A stretch of DNA of 22,501 nt from an uncultured Collinsella sp. (GTDB taxonomy: Bacteria; Actinomycetota; Coriobacteriia; Coriobacteriales; Coriobacteriaceae): contig CAADTZ010000072.1 in NCBI GenBank assembly GCA_900752015.1, positions 1 to 22,501 on the forward strand, read 5' to 3'. The position numbers were made by a program, and so were the translations under genes. The notes under the pieces are model-generated. The model was given only the letters and a program-made list of their open reading frames with translations, was not told the DNA's origin and searched no databases. Position 1 is the first letter of the stretch. Each line of letters begins with the position of its first letter. Shown here piece after piece: positions 7,683-15,417 of this stretch.

Positions 7683-8843
7683 ATGAAAAACCGTACGGTT
7701 TTGCTTTATATGACGTTTGTTTTTCTGTCGAACTTCAGCACCATTTTGTATTTTCTGACGGTTTACCTTGAATTCGTCGGATTCTCGATGGTGGCGATTT
7801 CTAGCATGATGATTGCATATCAAGTGAGCAAGTTCATCCTTGAAGTTCCCACTGGCTATATTGCCGATAGGTTTGGACGAAAGACAAGTGGTCTCGTTGG
7901 CGTCGTGGGGATGCTTGGATACTACGCCGCCCTGCTTCTCGTCCGTTCTCCTCTGCTTTTAATCGGCGCGTTTGCTCTCAAAGGTTTTGCCGCTGCATGT
8001 ATGAGCGGGTCCATGGAAGCGATTTACATTGACAGCGTCTCTCTGGACCAGCTCGTAAGGCTTAATGTCGTTGAGCGATTTGTTTTCTATGCCTCTTATG
8101 CCCTCTCCGCTTGTGTGGGCGGTTTCATTTCGTCCGCTGGCGCGTATCTCATTGGTCTTTTGGCAGATATCATCGCAATGGTGTTGACGTTGGTTGTCGT
8201 TGTCTGCATTCCTGAGATGCGAAGAGGGGACACTACAGCGACACCTAAGCGTGGAATTAGCCCGAAGATGATCGGTGCCGCTATTGCGCGTAACGGCATT
8301 CTTCGTTCAGCGTTCATCATGGACTGCTCTCAGGCATTTGCTTTTGTCGCCCTGGAAGATTTTTTCTCACTGTTGCTTGCGGGTCGCGGAATGAATGCCG
8401 TCGCTTCGGGTGTGATCATTGCGGTCCAGCTTCTTGCCTCGGCCTCCATGGGGCTTATTGTGCCCAGTGTGATTGCTCATGTCGACAAGGGCCGTTTTGC
8501 GCGTATTTGCGGCATCGTGCGCCTTTCCCTGGCTGCTCTGTTTTTGATTCCCTTTACTCCGGTCTATTTGCTGCCCGTGTTCTATGTACTGCAGACGGTC
8601 GCGTACTCGTTATTTGCTCCAATTAAATACTCAATTTTTCAAAATGCTGTCGATTCTTCGATGCGCTGTTCACTGATTTCGGTCCAAAGCCAGATGGTGG
8701 CGGTGGGTGCCATCCTTTTCTATCTGTTCAATGCTGCGTTGAGCAGCATTGCGGGCATTCGAGTCGTATTGCTTGTTGCGCTCGGGATTTCTTCCCTGGT
8801 GTATATCCCCGCGCTATTTCGTCTTACAAGTCAAAGGCCATGA
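7683..8843 (+). CDS. MFS transporter (probable efflux permease)
   Basis: The 386-residue protein is hydrophobic throughout, with about 12 membrane segments. Loop 2-3 has the MFS signature GYIADRFGRKTSG (motif A), and a central cytoplasmic loop (MRRGDTTATPKRG) separates the halves. Drug or metabolite efflux is the usual role of such carriers; no substrate-specific motif was recognised. A good GGAGG site supports ATG 7683 (MKNRTVLLYM) over an upstream in-frame start at 7659. It follows a LysR gene, which probably controls it. T-rich codons and lower GC than the flanking genes suggest acquisition as a regulator-transporter pair. Confidence 0.88.
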   Translation: MKNRTVLLYMTFVFLSNFSTILYFLTVYLEFVGFSMVAISSMMIAYQVSKFILEVPTGYIADRFGRKTSGLVGVVGMLGYYAALLLVRSPLLLIGAFALKGFAAACMSGSMEAIYIDSVSLDQLVRLNVVERFVFYASYALSACVGGFISSAGAYLIGLLADIIAMVLTLVVVVCIPEMRRGDTTATPKRGISPKMIGAAIARNGILRSAFIMDCSQAFAFVALEDFFSLLLAGRGMNAVASGVIIAVQLLASASMGLIVPSVIAHVDKGRFARICGIVRLSLAALFLIPFTPVYLLPVFYVLQTVAYSLFAPIKYSIFQNAVDSSMRCSLISVQSQMVAVGAILFYLFNAALSSIAGIRVVLLVALGISSLVYIPALFRLTSQRP

Positions 8844-8876
8844 GTATTTAGGCACCGATAGCTTATATATCAACGC

Positions 8877-8910
8877 AATAAACCCGAGCGCGAGGGCGTT
8901 TGGGTTTATT
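8877..8910 (+). terminator. Hairpin after the MFS gene
   Basis: A 15-bp stem with two G-T pairs (8877-8891 with 8896-8910, loop GAGG) has AATAAACCC and GGGTTTATT as its outer parts. Only a weak T-rich tail follows. It separates the MFS gene from ackA1 and is likely a terminator. Confidence 0.6.
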
Positions 8911-8963
8911 ATTGAAGCGTATGTAACCTGGCGGCGCCACACCGCCTGTTAGTAGGGAGACAC

Positions 8964-10142
8964 ATGAACGTTCTGGTCGTCAACGCGGGATCTTCGACCC
9001 TTAAGTATCAGGTCATCGACACCAAGTCCCATAAGGTGTCCGCAAAGGGCTCCTGCGAGCGCGTCTGCTTTACCGGTGGTACCTTCACCCATGCTGCCAA
9101 TGGCTCCAAGAAGGTGACCGAGAACATCGAGTTCCCCGACCACAAGGTCGCCATCGAGGTCGTCCTGAAGGACCTTGAGGCCAACGGCGTCAAGATCGAG
9201 GGCATCGGCCACCGTATCGTTCAGGGCGGTTGGTACTTTGGTGATTCCTCCCTCGTCGACGAGGACGTCCTCGCCAAGATTCGCGAGGTCGCCCCGCTGG
9301 CGCCGCTGCACAACAACCCCGAGGCCAACGTTATCGAGTACTGCCTGGAGCAGTATCCCGATCTGCCCAACGTCACGGTCTACGACACCGCTTTCCACTT
9401 CAACATGCCCGAGGTCGCCAAGACCTACGCCCTTCCCAAGGATGTTTGCGACAAGCTGCACATCCGTAAGTACGGCGCCCACGGCACCAGCTATCGCTAC
9501 ATCTCCAAGAAGGTCGCCGAGATGACCAACGGCGAGGCCCGCAAGGTCGTCGTGTGCCATATCGGCTCCGGCGCTTCCCTGTGCGCCATCGAGGACGGCA
9601 AGTGCATGGACACCACCATGGGCTTGACGCCGCTCGACGGCGTCATGATGGGCACCCGCTGCGGCTCCATCGACCCGGCTACCGTGTGCTACCTGCAGCG
9701 CGAGGGTGGCTACACCTTCGACGAGGTCGACGAGATGATGAACAAGAAGTCTGGCCTTTTGGCTGTGACCGGTGGCAAGACCAACGACTGCCGCAACGTT
9801 GAGGAGCTCGCCGCTGCTGGTGACCCCGAGGCTCAGCTCGCCTTCGATATGTTCGTCTACAAGATTGCCGCTAAGGCCGCCGAGATGGCCACCTCCATGT
9901 GCGGCATGGACACCCTGGTCTTTACCGCCGGCATCGGCGAGCACGCTCCGGCCGTTCGCGCTGGCGTGGCCGATCGTCTGGCCTTTATGGGCGTCAAGAT
10001 GGATCACGCCCGTAATGCCCTGCGTGGCGACGGCGCTTGGTGCCTGTCCGCCAAGGATTCCAAGGTCAAGATTTTCGTCATCCCTACGGACGAGGAGTTC
10101 ATGATCGCTTCCGACGTCGAGCGCATCGTCAACGGCAAGTAA
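8964..10142 (+). CDS. ackA: Acetate kinase paralogue 1 (variant active-site residues)
   Basis: The 392-residue ASKHA-family kinase has NVLVVNAGSSTLKYQ at the N-terminus (Asn7), GHRIVQGG (Arg84), LAPLHN (His116), YDTAFH (Asp141), GAHGTS (His173), TRCGSIDP and IPTDEEFM at the end. It interconverts acetyl phosphate plus ADP with acetate plus ATP. Two otherwise conserved positions differ from its neighbour and from the family pattern: HGTSY has Tyr177 where HGTSH is usual, and HIGSGAS has Ser202 where HLGNGAS is usual. Activity or specificity may therefore differ. Codons are strongly biased to C-ending forms, as in highly expressed genes. GGGAGA precedes ATG 8964. The gene ends at its own terminator. 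Confidence 0.93.
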   Translation: MNVLVVNAGSSTLKYQVIDTKSHKVSAKGSCERVCFTGGTFTHAANGSKKVTENIEFPDHKVAIEVVLKDLEANGVKIEGIGHRIVQGGWYFGDSSLVDEDVLAKIREVAPLAPLHNNPEANVIEYCLEQYPDLPNVTVYDTAFHFNMPEVAKTYALPKDVCDKLHIRKYGAHGTSYRYISKKVAEMTNGEARKVVVCHIGSGASLCAIEDGKCMDTTMGLTPLDGVMMGTRCGSIDPATVCYLQREGGYTFDEVDEMMNKKSGLLAVTGGKTNDCRNVEELAAAGDPEAQLAFDMFVYKIAAKAAEMATSMCGMDTLVFTAGIGEHAPAVRAGVADRLAFMGVKMDHARNALRGDGAWCLSAKDSKVKIFVIPTDEEFMIASDVERIVNGK

Positions 10143-10153
10143 TTGCAAGAGGG

Positions 10154-10192
10154 GAGGGGCTGGACGACCGAGCGCCGTTCGGCCCCTCTTTT
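10154..10192 (+). terminator. Rho-independent terminator after ackA1
   Basis: GAGGGGC (10154-10160) pairs with GCCCCTC (10182-10188), followed by TTTT. It lies 11 nt past the stop. It indicates that the two ackA genes are mostly transcribed separately. Confidence 0.75.
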
Positions 10193-10205
10193 GCGCTCGT
10201 TGGGC

Positions 10206-10239
10206 GATATGCTGATATCTATTTATCAAGATATGATAA
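10206..10239. promoter_or_regulatory. Two adjacent dyads in the ackA1-ackA2 gap
   Basis: GATAT-GCTG-ATATC (10206-10219) is followed 3 nt later by TTATCA-AGATA-TGATAA (10223-10239); both dyads are perfect. They lie in the AT-rich part of the gap that must contain the ackA2 promoter (TAAAAT occurs at 10247-10252). They are probably protein-binding sites. Confidence 0.4.
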
Positions 10240-10305
10240 CTTCTTATTAAAATGCGGCCGCCTTAAGGGGCCTGCGTCGACCGTATTGCACTGCGAAGGA
10301 GTCTC

Positions 10306-11484
10306 ATGAACGTACTTGTTGTCAACGCCGGCAGCTCAAGCCTTAAATATCAGCTTTTGGATACCGATACCCGCAAGGTTTTCGCCAAGGGCAACTGCGA
10401 GCGTATCGGATCGGACATGGGCATCTTTGGTCACTCCGAGAACGGTGGCGCCAAGCAAACCGAGGAGGCCCCTTTCCCCGATCATCGCTCTGCTATCGCT
10501 CGCGTGCTCGAGGAGCTCGAGAAGACCGACTTTACGATTGATGGCATTGGGCATCGCATCGTTCAGGGCGGCTGGCACTTCGATGATTCCGCAGTTGTCG
10601 ACGACGAGGTTATGGCCAAGATTCTCGAGGTGGCACCGCTTGCTCCGCTGCACAACTACGGCGAGGCCGCAGCAATCGAGTATTGCCGCGAGAAGTATCC
10701 GGAGCTGCCCAACGTCGCCGTCTTCGATACCTCGTTCCACATGACCATGCCCGAGGTCGCCTATACCTACGCGCTGCCCAAGGACGTGTGCGACAAGTAC
10801 CACGTGCGCAAGTACGGCGCCCACGGCACGAGCCACCGCTATGAGTGGATGATGGCCAAGGAGATCCTGGGTTCGCGCTGCCACCGTCTGCTTTCGTGCC
10901 ATTTGGGTAACGGTGCTTCGCTTGCCGCCATTGAGGACGGCGTGTGCCGCGACACCACGATGGGCCTCACGCCGCTTGACGGTCTGATGATGGGTACCCG
11001 CTGCGGTTCCATTGACCCGGCTACCGTGTGCTACCTGCAGCGCGAGGGCGGCTACAGCTACCAGGAAGTCGACGACATGATGAACAAGCAGTCCGGCCTG
11101 CTTGCCATTTCGGGTATCTCCAACGACGCCCGCGACATCCGCACGCGTGCCTCCGAGGGCGACGAGCGCTGCCTTCTCGCCTTCGATATGTTCGCCTATA
11201 AGGCCATGCAGCAGGCCGGTTCCATGATCGCTTCCATGGCGGGCGTGGACACCATTACCTTTACCGCCGGCATTGGCGAGAACGACTGGTCGATCCGCAA
11301 GGCTTTCTGCGACTGCTTCGAGTGGCTGGGCGTGCGCATCGACAACAACAAGAACCGCGAGGCCGTGGGCAACGGCCCACAGGTCATCAGCGCCGCCGGC
11401 TCTTCCGTCACGGTTATGGTCATCCCCACCGACGAGGAATACATGATCGCCCACGACGTCGAGCGCCTGACCAAGAACAACTAA
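10306..11484 (+). CDS. ackA: Acetate kinase paralogue 2 (canonical active site)
   Basis: The 392-residue paralogue of the preceding gene aligns with it without gaps across at least the first 210 residues. It keeps Asn7, Arg84, His116, Asp141 and His173, plus the usual HGTSH (His177) and HLGNGAS (Asn202) that the upstream copy lacks, so it is the safer candidate for the standard acetate kinase. Codon bias is milder than in copy 1. GAAGGAG precedes ATG 10306. It is convergent with pta, the enzyme supplying acetyl phosphate. The tandem pair arose by duplication followed by divergence; both frames are intact. Confidence 0.95.
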   Translation: MNVLVVNAGSSSLKYQLLDTDTRKVFAKGNCERIGSDMGIFGHSENGGAKQTEEAPFPDHRSAIARVLEELEKTDFTIDGIGHRIVQGGWHFDDSAVVDDEVMAKILEVAPLAPLHNYGEAAAIEYCREKYPELPNVAVFDTSFHMTMPEVAYTYALPKDVCDKYHVRKYGAHGTSHRYEWMMAKEILGSRCHRLLSCHLGNGASLAAIEDGVCRDTTMGLTPLDGLMMGTRCGSIDPATVCYLQREGGYSYQEVDDMMNKQSGLLAISGISNDARDIRTRASEGDERCLLAFDMFAYKAMQQAGSMIASMAGVDTITFTAGIGENDWSIRKAFCDCFEWLGVRIDNNKNREAVGNGPQVISAAGSSVTVMVIPTDEEYMIAHDVERLTKNN

Positions 11485-11506
11485 CGCGCGCATTTGCAAG
11501 TAAACG

Positions 11507-11542
11507 AAAGGCCTCCAGAGCAACGGCTCCGGAGGCCTTTTT
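11507..11542 (+). terminator. Rho-independent terminator after ackA2
   Basis: A perfect 10-bp stem (AAAGGCCTCC 11507-11516 with GGAGGCCTTT 11531-11540) with a smaller GAGC/GCTC stem inside its loop runs into TTTTT. It lies 23 nt past the ackA2 stop. Confidence 0.9.
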
Positions 11543-11690
11543 GCTAGCAGGCGGAAATTCCAGTCCCAAAGTGACCATCGCCGGCAACGCCTGCACTTCC
11601 AGCAACGGAACCCGACCATTCAGATCCTCAGCCCCAGCTCGTAGCCAAGCCGCCGTCCACCCCAGATGCCCTGAATGCCACGTGACGGTA
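11543..11690. other. Gene-free spacer between ackA2 and pta
   Basis: The convergent gap from 11485 to 11837 holds the ackA2 terminator, this spacer and the nested palindrome after it. Within the spacer I saw no open frame with a ribosome site, no strong hairpin and no repeat. Confidence 0.4.
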
Positions 11691-11821
11691 GAAGGCAGCG
11701 CAGGTTAACCCCTGAAAACACTCCGCAGACCAGAAACGCCCCCGTTCGTAGCTCCGAAGGAGCAGAACGGGGGCGTTTCATTGGTCGAGGACGTTTTCAG
11801 GGGTTAACCTGCGCTGCCTTC
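11691..11821. repeat. 131-nt nested palindrome with 29-bp perfect arms (element C)
   Basis: The outer arms 11691-11719 and 11793-11821 are exact reverse complements over 29 nt, each containing GGTTAACC or its complement. Nested inside are GACCA/TGGTC (11728-11732 with 11782-11786), a perfect 15-bp stem (GAAACGCCCCCGTTC 11733-11747 with 11765-11779) and GCTCC-GAA-GGAGC (11751-11763). It starts 17 nt past the pta stop. The inner stem would serve as a bidirectional terminator for the convergent genes, but the long outer arms exceed what termination needs. Confidence 0.85.
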
Positions 11822-11837
11822 GGCGGGGATATGTCCG

Positions 11838-12818
11838 CTACTCAGCCATCTGAGCCTGGACGGCGGTGATGGCCACGACACCCACGATGTCGTCGGCAGA
11901 GCAGCCGCGCGAAAGGTCGTTGACCGGCTTGGCGATGCCCTGCAGGATGGGGCCGTAGGCGTCGGCGCCGGCGAAGCGCTGGACCAGCTTGTAGCCGATG
12001 TTGCCGGCCTCGAGGTCGGGGAACACGAGCACGTTGGCCTTGCCGGCAACGGAGGAGCCGGGAGCCTTGAGCTGGGCGACGGTGGGGACAATAGCGGCAT
12101 CGAGCTGCAGGTCGCCGTCGATGGCGAGCTCGGGAGCCTTCTCCTTGCAGAACTTCACAGCCTCCTGGACCTTCTTGGCGACCTCGCCGCCAGCGGAGCC
12201 CATGGTGGAGTAGGAGAGCATGGCTACGTGCGGCTCAACGTTGCCCATGAAGGTGGACCAGGAGTGAGCGGAGGCGATGGCGATCTCGGAGAGCTCGTCG
12301 GAGGACGGGTTGATGTTGAGGCCGCAGTCGGCGAAGATCAGCGTGCCGTCAGTGCCGAACTGCGGGGTGTCGGTGCACATCACGAAGAAGGCCGAGACCA
12401 GCTTGGTGCCCGGGGCGGTCTTGAGGATCTGAAGCGCGGGGCGCAGGGTGTCGGCGGTGGAGTGGCAGGCGCCGGAGACCAGGCCGTCGGCATCGCCCAT
12501 CTTGACCATCATGGTGCCAAAGTAGGTGGCGTCCATCACCTGGGCGCGAGCCTGCTCGATGGTAACGCCCTTCTTGGCGCGGATCTCGGCAAACTTCTGC
12601 GCGTACTCCTCATGCTTCTCGGCATTGCGCGGGTCGATGACGGTAGCGCCGGGAACGTTGATCTCGTCGGGGTTGCCCAGGATGACGATCTTTGCCAGGC
12701 CCTCCTCGATGATTTTGGTGGCCGCGACGATAGTGCGCGGATCCTCGCCCTCGGGCAGGACGATCGTCTTAAGGTCGGCCTTGGCGGCAGACTTCATACG
12801 GTTTAGGAAATCGCTCAT
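11838..12818 (-). CDS. pta: Phosphate acetyltransferase
   Basis: The 326-residue single-domain Pta (PTA_PTB family) has LKTIVLPEGEDPRTI near the N-terminus, MGDADGLVSGACHSTADTLR in the middle, and SYSTMGSAGG and VLVFPDLEAGNIGYKLVQR toward the C-terminus, all typical. It converts acetyl-CoA plus phosphate to acetyl phosphate plus CoA, feeding acetate kinase. TAAGGAG sits upstream of ATG 12818. The transcript probably starts near 12940 and carries a leader with a perfect hairpin (12871-12893). It is convergent with ackA2 rather than in one operon with it, unlike many bacteria. Confidence 0.95.
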   Translation of the reverse strand: MSDFLNRMKSAAKADLKTIVLPEGEDPRTIVAATKIIEEGLAKIVILGNPDEINVPGATVIDPRNAEKHEEYAQKFAEIRAKKGVTIEQARAQVMDATYFGTMMVKMGDADGLVSGACHSTADTLRPALQILKTAPGTKLVSAFFVMCTDTPQFGTDGTLIFADCGLNINPSSDELSEIAIASAHSWSTFMGNVEPHVAMLSYSTMGSAGGEVAKKVQEAVKFCKEKAPELAIDGDLQLDAAIVPTVAQLKAPGSSVAGKANVLVFPDLEAGNIGYKLVQRFAGADAYGPILQGIAKPVNDLSRGCSADDIVGVVAITAVQAQMAE

Positions 12819-12870
12819 GTTACTCCTTACAAGCGTTTCGCTAAGCTCCAGGCACCCGGCTGTTCACGAA

Positions 12871-12893
12871 TAAACCCGCTGCTAGCGGGTTTA
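12871..12893 (-). promoter_or_regulatory. Hairpin in the pta leader, possible attenuator
   Basis: TAAACCCGCT (12871-12880) pairs perfectly with AGCGGGTTTA (12884-12893) across a 3-nt loop. On the minus strand it ends in GGGTTTATTC, a weak intrinsic-terminator shape, about 50 nt upstream of the pta start. It could attenuate pta or be a simple 5' structure. Confidence 0.4.
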
Positions 12894-12945
12894 CCTTTCA
12901 ATTATGTACGCCGCGGTGCTTGAGCTTTCCTTGTGTGGCAAGCTC

Positions 12946-12971
12946 ATTATAGGACGCATTAGCGCTATAAT
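12946..12971. promoter_or_regulatory. Back-to-back -10 elements for pta and glf
   Basis: ATTATAG (12946-12952) and CTATAAT (12965-12971) are exact reverse complements. Each contains a perfect TATAAT, one on each strand, pointing to pta (-) and glf (+). The -35 hexamers are weak on both sides. The close packing means the two polymerases would compete. Confidence 0.55.
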
Positions 12972-13049
12972 CGCTCTGATAAATATGTCTCGAAGAATGT
13001 TCGAGAAAAGCCCAGCTAACGAGCCCGTGGCTTTTGACAAGGAGTATCG

Positions 13050-14252
13050 ATGCAGATTACCTCAGGCCTGCCTGAAGGCTTTAACGCCGGCGCGTACGAC
13101 ATGATTGTCGTCGGTGCTGGATATGCCGGTGCCGTTTGCGCCCGCCGTCTTGCCGAGACCATCGGCTATCGTGTTGCCGTTTTGGAGCGCCGTAGCCACA
13201 TTGCGGGCAATGCCTATGACTGCACTGACGAGGCCGGAATCCTGATCCACGAGTACGGTCCGCATATCTATCACACTTTTAACGAGCGCGTGCACAATTT
13301 CCTGTCGCGCTTTACCAAGTGGACGGATTATCAGCACAAGGTGCTCGCCAACATCAACGGTACCCTTATGCCCGTGCCCTTCAACCATGCGAGTCTCAAG
13401 CTCGCCTTTGGTGACGAGCGCGGTGAGGAGCTGTATCAGAAGCTCGTGGAGACCTTTGGCAAGGATGTCAAGGTGCCCATTATGGAGCTGCGTAAGAAGA
13501 ACGACCCGGATCTTGCCGAGGTCGCCGATTACGTCTACGAGAACGTCTTTTTGCATTACACCATGAAGCAGTGGGGCCAGACGCCCGATCAGATCGATCC
13601 CTCGATCACCGGCCGCGTTCCCGTCTTTGTGGGCGATGATGACCGCTACTTCCCGCAAGCTCCCTTCCAGGGCATGCCGCAGGAGGGCTACACGGCGCTC
13701 TTTGAGCACATGCTCGACCACGACCTGATCGACGTGTTCTGCGACGTGGACGCCCGTGACCTCTTTGAAATCGACGAGACTACCGTCAAGATCGACGGCA
13801 AGGTCTATGGTGGCGAGATCGTCTACACCGGTCCGCTCGATGAGCTGTTCAATCTCGATCTGGGCGCGCTACCGTACCGCACGCTCGACATGAAGTTCGA
13901 GACGCTCGATATGGACCAGTTCCAGCCCGTGGGCACCGTCAACTACACCACGAGCGAGGACTACACGCGCATTACCGAGTTCAAGAACATGACCGGTCAG
14001 ATCCTGCCCGGCAAGACCACCATCATGAAGGAGTATTCCAAGGCCTATACGCCCGGCTCGGGCGAGACGCCGTACTACGCCATTCTTGAGCCCGAGAACC
14101 GTGAGCTCTATGAGCGCTATCTTGAGCGCGTCCAGAACCTGACGAACTTCCACCCGGTGGGTCGTCTGGCCGAGTATCGTTACTACGATATGGACGCTGT
14201 GACCAATTCCGCCCTCGATCTTTCGGATGAGATTATCGCCTGCCATGCATAA
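13050..14252 (+). CDS. glf: UDP-galactopyranose mutase
   Basis: The 400-residue flavoenzyme has the FAD dinucleotide motif VVGAGYAGAV (about 20-29), RRSHIAGNAYD (about 48-57), HEYGPHIYHT, the GLF-domain segment YTMKQWG and EYRYYDMD near the C-terminus. All match Glf, which interconverts UDP-galactopyranose and UDP-galactofuranose. AAGGAG precedes ATG 13050, and the divergent promoter with pta lies about 80 nt upstream. The stop overlaps the start of the following glycosyltransferase by 8 nt, so the two are translated together. This suggests a galactofuranose-containing cell-surface glycan. Confidence 0.96.
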   Translation: MQITSGLPEGFNAGAYDMIVVGAGYAGAVCARRLAETIGYRVAVLERRSHIAGNAYDCTDEAGILIHEYGPHIYHTFNERVHNFLSRFTKWTDYQHKVLANINGTLMPVPFNHASLKLAFGDERGEELYQKLVETFGKDVKVPIMELRKKNDPDLAEVADYVYENVFLHYTMKQWGQTPDQIDPSITGRVPVFVGDDDRYFPQAPFQGMPQEGYTALFEHMLDHDLIDVFCDVDARDLFEIDETTVKIDGKVYGGEIVYTGPLDELFNLDLGALPYRTLDMKFETLDMDQFQPVGTVNYTTSEDYTRITEFKNMTGQILPGKTTIMKEYSKAYTPGSGETPYYAILEPENRELYERYLERVQNLTNFHPVGRLAEYRYYDMDAVTNSALDLSDEIIACHA

Positions 14253-15276
14253 AGTCATAACATTCGGTATTCCCTCGTATAACGCCGCCAAGGACATGGA
14301 CCATTGCATCACCTCCATCTTGGAGGGGAGCAATTACGCCACCGATATCGAGATTATCGTAGTGGACGACGGCTCCAAGGACGAGACGGCCGATAAGGCC
14401 GATGAGTGGGAGGCGCGTTATCCCGGTATCATTCGCGCGGTACACCAGGAGAACGGCGGCCACGGTATTGCCGTCCTTTCGGGTCTGCGCGAGGCACAGG
14501 GCACCTACTACAAGGTTGTTGATTCGGACGACTGGCTTGACGGCGCTGCCCTTTCGACCATGCTGTCGATTCTGCGTGGCTTTGAGGAGCGCGACCAGCG
14601 CGTTGACCTGTTTATCTCGAACTACGTGTACGAGAAGGTTTACGAGGGCACGCATACCGCTATTGGCTACAAATTTGCCCTGCCGCGCAAGAAGATCTTT
14701 TCCTGGGATCAGATCGGTCATTTCCGCCTGGACCAGAACCTACTCATGCACAGCCTGTGCTATCGCACGGATGTGCTGCGCGAGTCCAACCTTCCCATGC
14801 CGCCGCACACGTTCTATGTGGACAACATCTACGCCTACGTGCCGCTGCCGCGTTGCAAGACCATGTACTACGCCGACATCGACCTCTATCGCTACTTTAT
14901 CGGTCGCGAGGGCCAGAGTGTCAACGAGGCCACGATGGTCAAGCGTCTGGACCAGCAGTTCCGTGTGACGCGCATCATGATGGAGTCGTACCACCTGTAC
15001 AGCGATGTTGAGTCGTCGCGTCTGCGCTCGTACATGATGGGCTATTTCACCATGATGATGGCGATCTGCTCGGTGCTCACCAAGCTTTCCGAGGAAGATT
15101 GCGCCGACGAGCGCCTAAAGACGCTGTGGAATGATTTGAAGGCCTACGACGAGCGCATGTATCGTCGTGCCCGCTACGGCGTGGTCGGGTTCTTCACCAA
15201 TCTGCGCGGACGGGCCGGAGACAAAACCACACTCGGCCTATACCGTCTTGCCTCAAAGATCTTCAAATTCAACTAG
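14245..15276 (+). CDS. Family 2 glycosyltransferase, likely galactofuranosyl transfer
   Basis: The GT-A fold of family GT2 is clear: FGIPSYNAAKDMDHCI at the start, VVDDGSKDET (residues 39-48) for nucleotide binding, and the metal-binding VDSDDWLD (92-99), total 344 residues. No membrane segment is evident, so it acts at the inner face of the membrane or in the cytoplasm. ATG 14245 overlaps the glf stop by 8 nt; an upstream in-frame ATG (14227) is an alternative and neither has a strong ribosome site, as expected for coupled translation. Pairing with Glf points to UDP-galactofuranose as donor, which is inference. The last codons (KIFKFN) lie in a 16-bp sequence copied in inverted orientation beyond the palindromic element that follows. 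Confidence 0.9.
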   Translation: MHKVITFGIPSYNAAKDMDHCITSILEGSNYATDIEIIVVDDGSKDETADKADEWEARYPGIIRAVHQENGGHGIAVLSGLREAQGTYYKVVDSDDWLDGAALSTMLSILRGFEERDQRVDLFISNYVYEKVYEGTHTAIGYKFALPRKKIFSWDQIGHFRLDQNLLMHSLCYRTDVLRESNLPMPPHTFYVDNIYAYVPLPRCKTMYYADIDLYRYFIGREGQSVNEATMVKRLDQQFRVTRIMMESYHLYSDVESSRLRSYMMGYFTMMMAICSVLTKLSEEDCADERLKTLWNDLKAYDERMYRRARYGVVGFFTNLRGRAGDKTTLGLYRLASKIFKFN

Positions 15277-15309
15277 CTGCTGAGTAATCGCTGCTGATAG
15301 GTTGACTGG

Positions 15310-15417
15310 GCCCCTTGGCCTTTAGTTTGCTACTGCGAACAGTCCTGCTCGCACGGAAAGCACATTAAGTGCTTTCCGGCTCGTGCGGAACTTGTATCAA
15401 ACTAAAGGCCAAGGGGC
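15310..15417 (+). repeat. Nested palindromic element A, downstream of the glycosyltransferase
   Basis: Outer arms of 20 nt (15310-15329 and 15398-15417) are exact reverse complements ending TTTG and starting CAAA. Inside is a core with ACAGTCCT, then CGCAC (15350-15354) pairing with GTGCG (15383-15387) and GGAAAGCAC (15355-15363) pairing with GTGCTTTCC (15369-15377) around an ATTAA loop, and a one-sided GGCTC bulge. The same core recurs in element B on the other strand. It could act as a terminator or 3'-end structure, though there is no T tract. Confidence 0.85.

Noticed and set aside
8949..11619. Long minus-strand frames (over 420 codons each) opposite both ackA genes
   Set aside because: They mirror GC-rich codon bias of the acetate kinases, are rich in Val/Gly/Leu/His, have no ribosome site, and match no family.
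11691..11821. Terminal inverted repeats of an insertion sequence
   Set aside because: Only 73 nt lie between the arms, with no room for a transposase and no visible target-site duplication; a non-autonomous element is not excluded but not shown.
12904..13104. 66-codon plus-strand frame upstream of glf
   Set aside because: It overlaps the glf start out of frame, covers the divergent promoter, and lacks a ribosome site.
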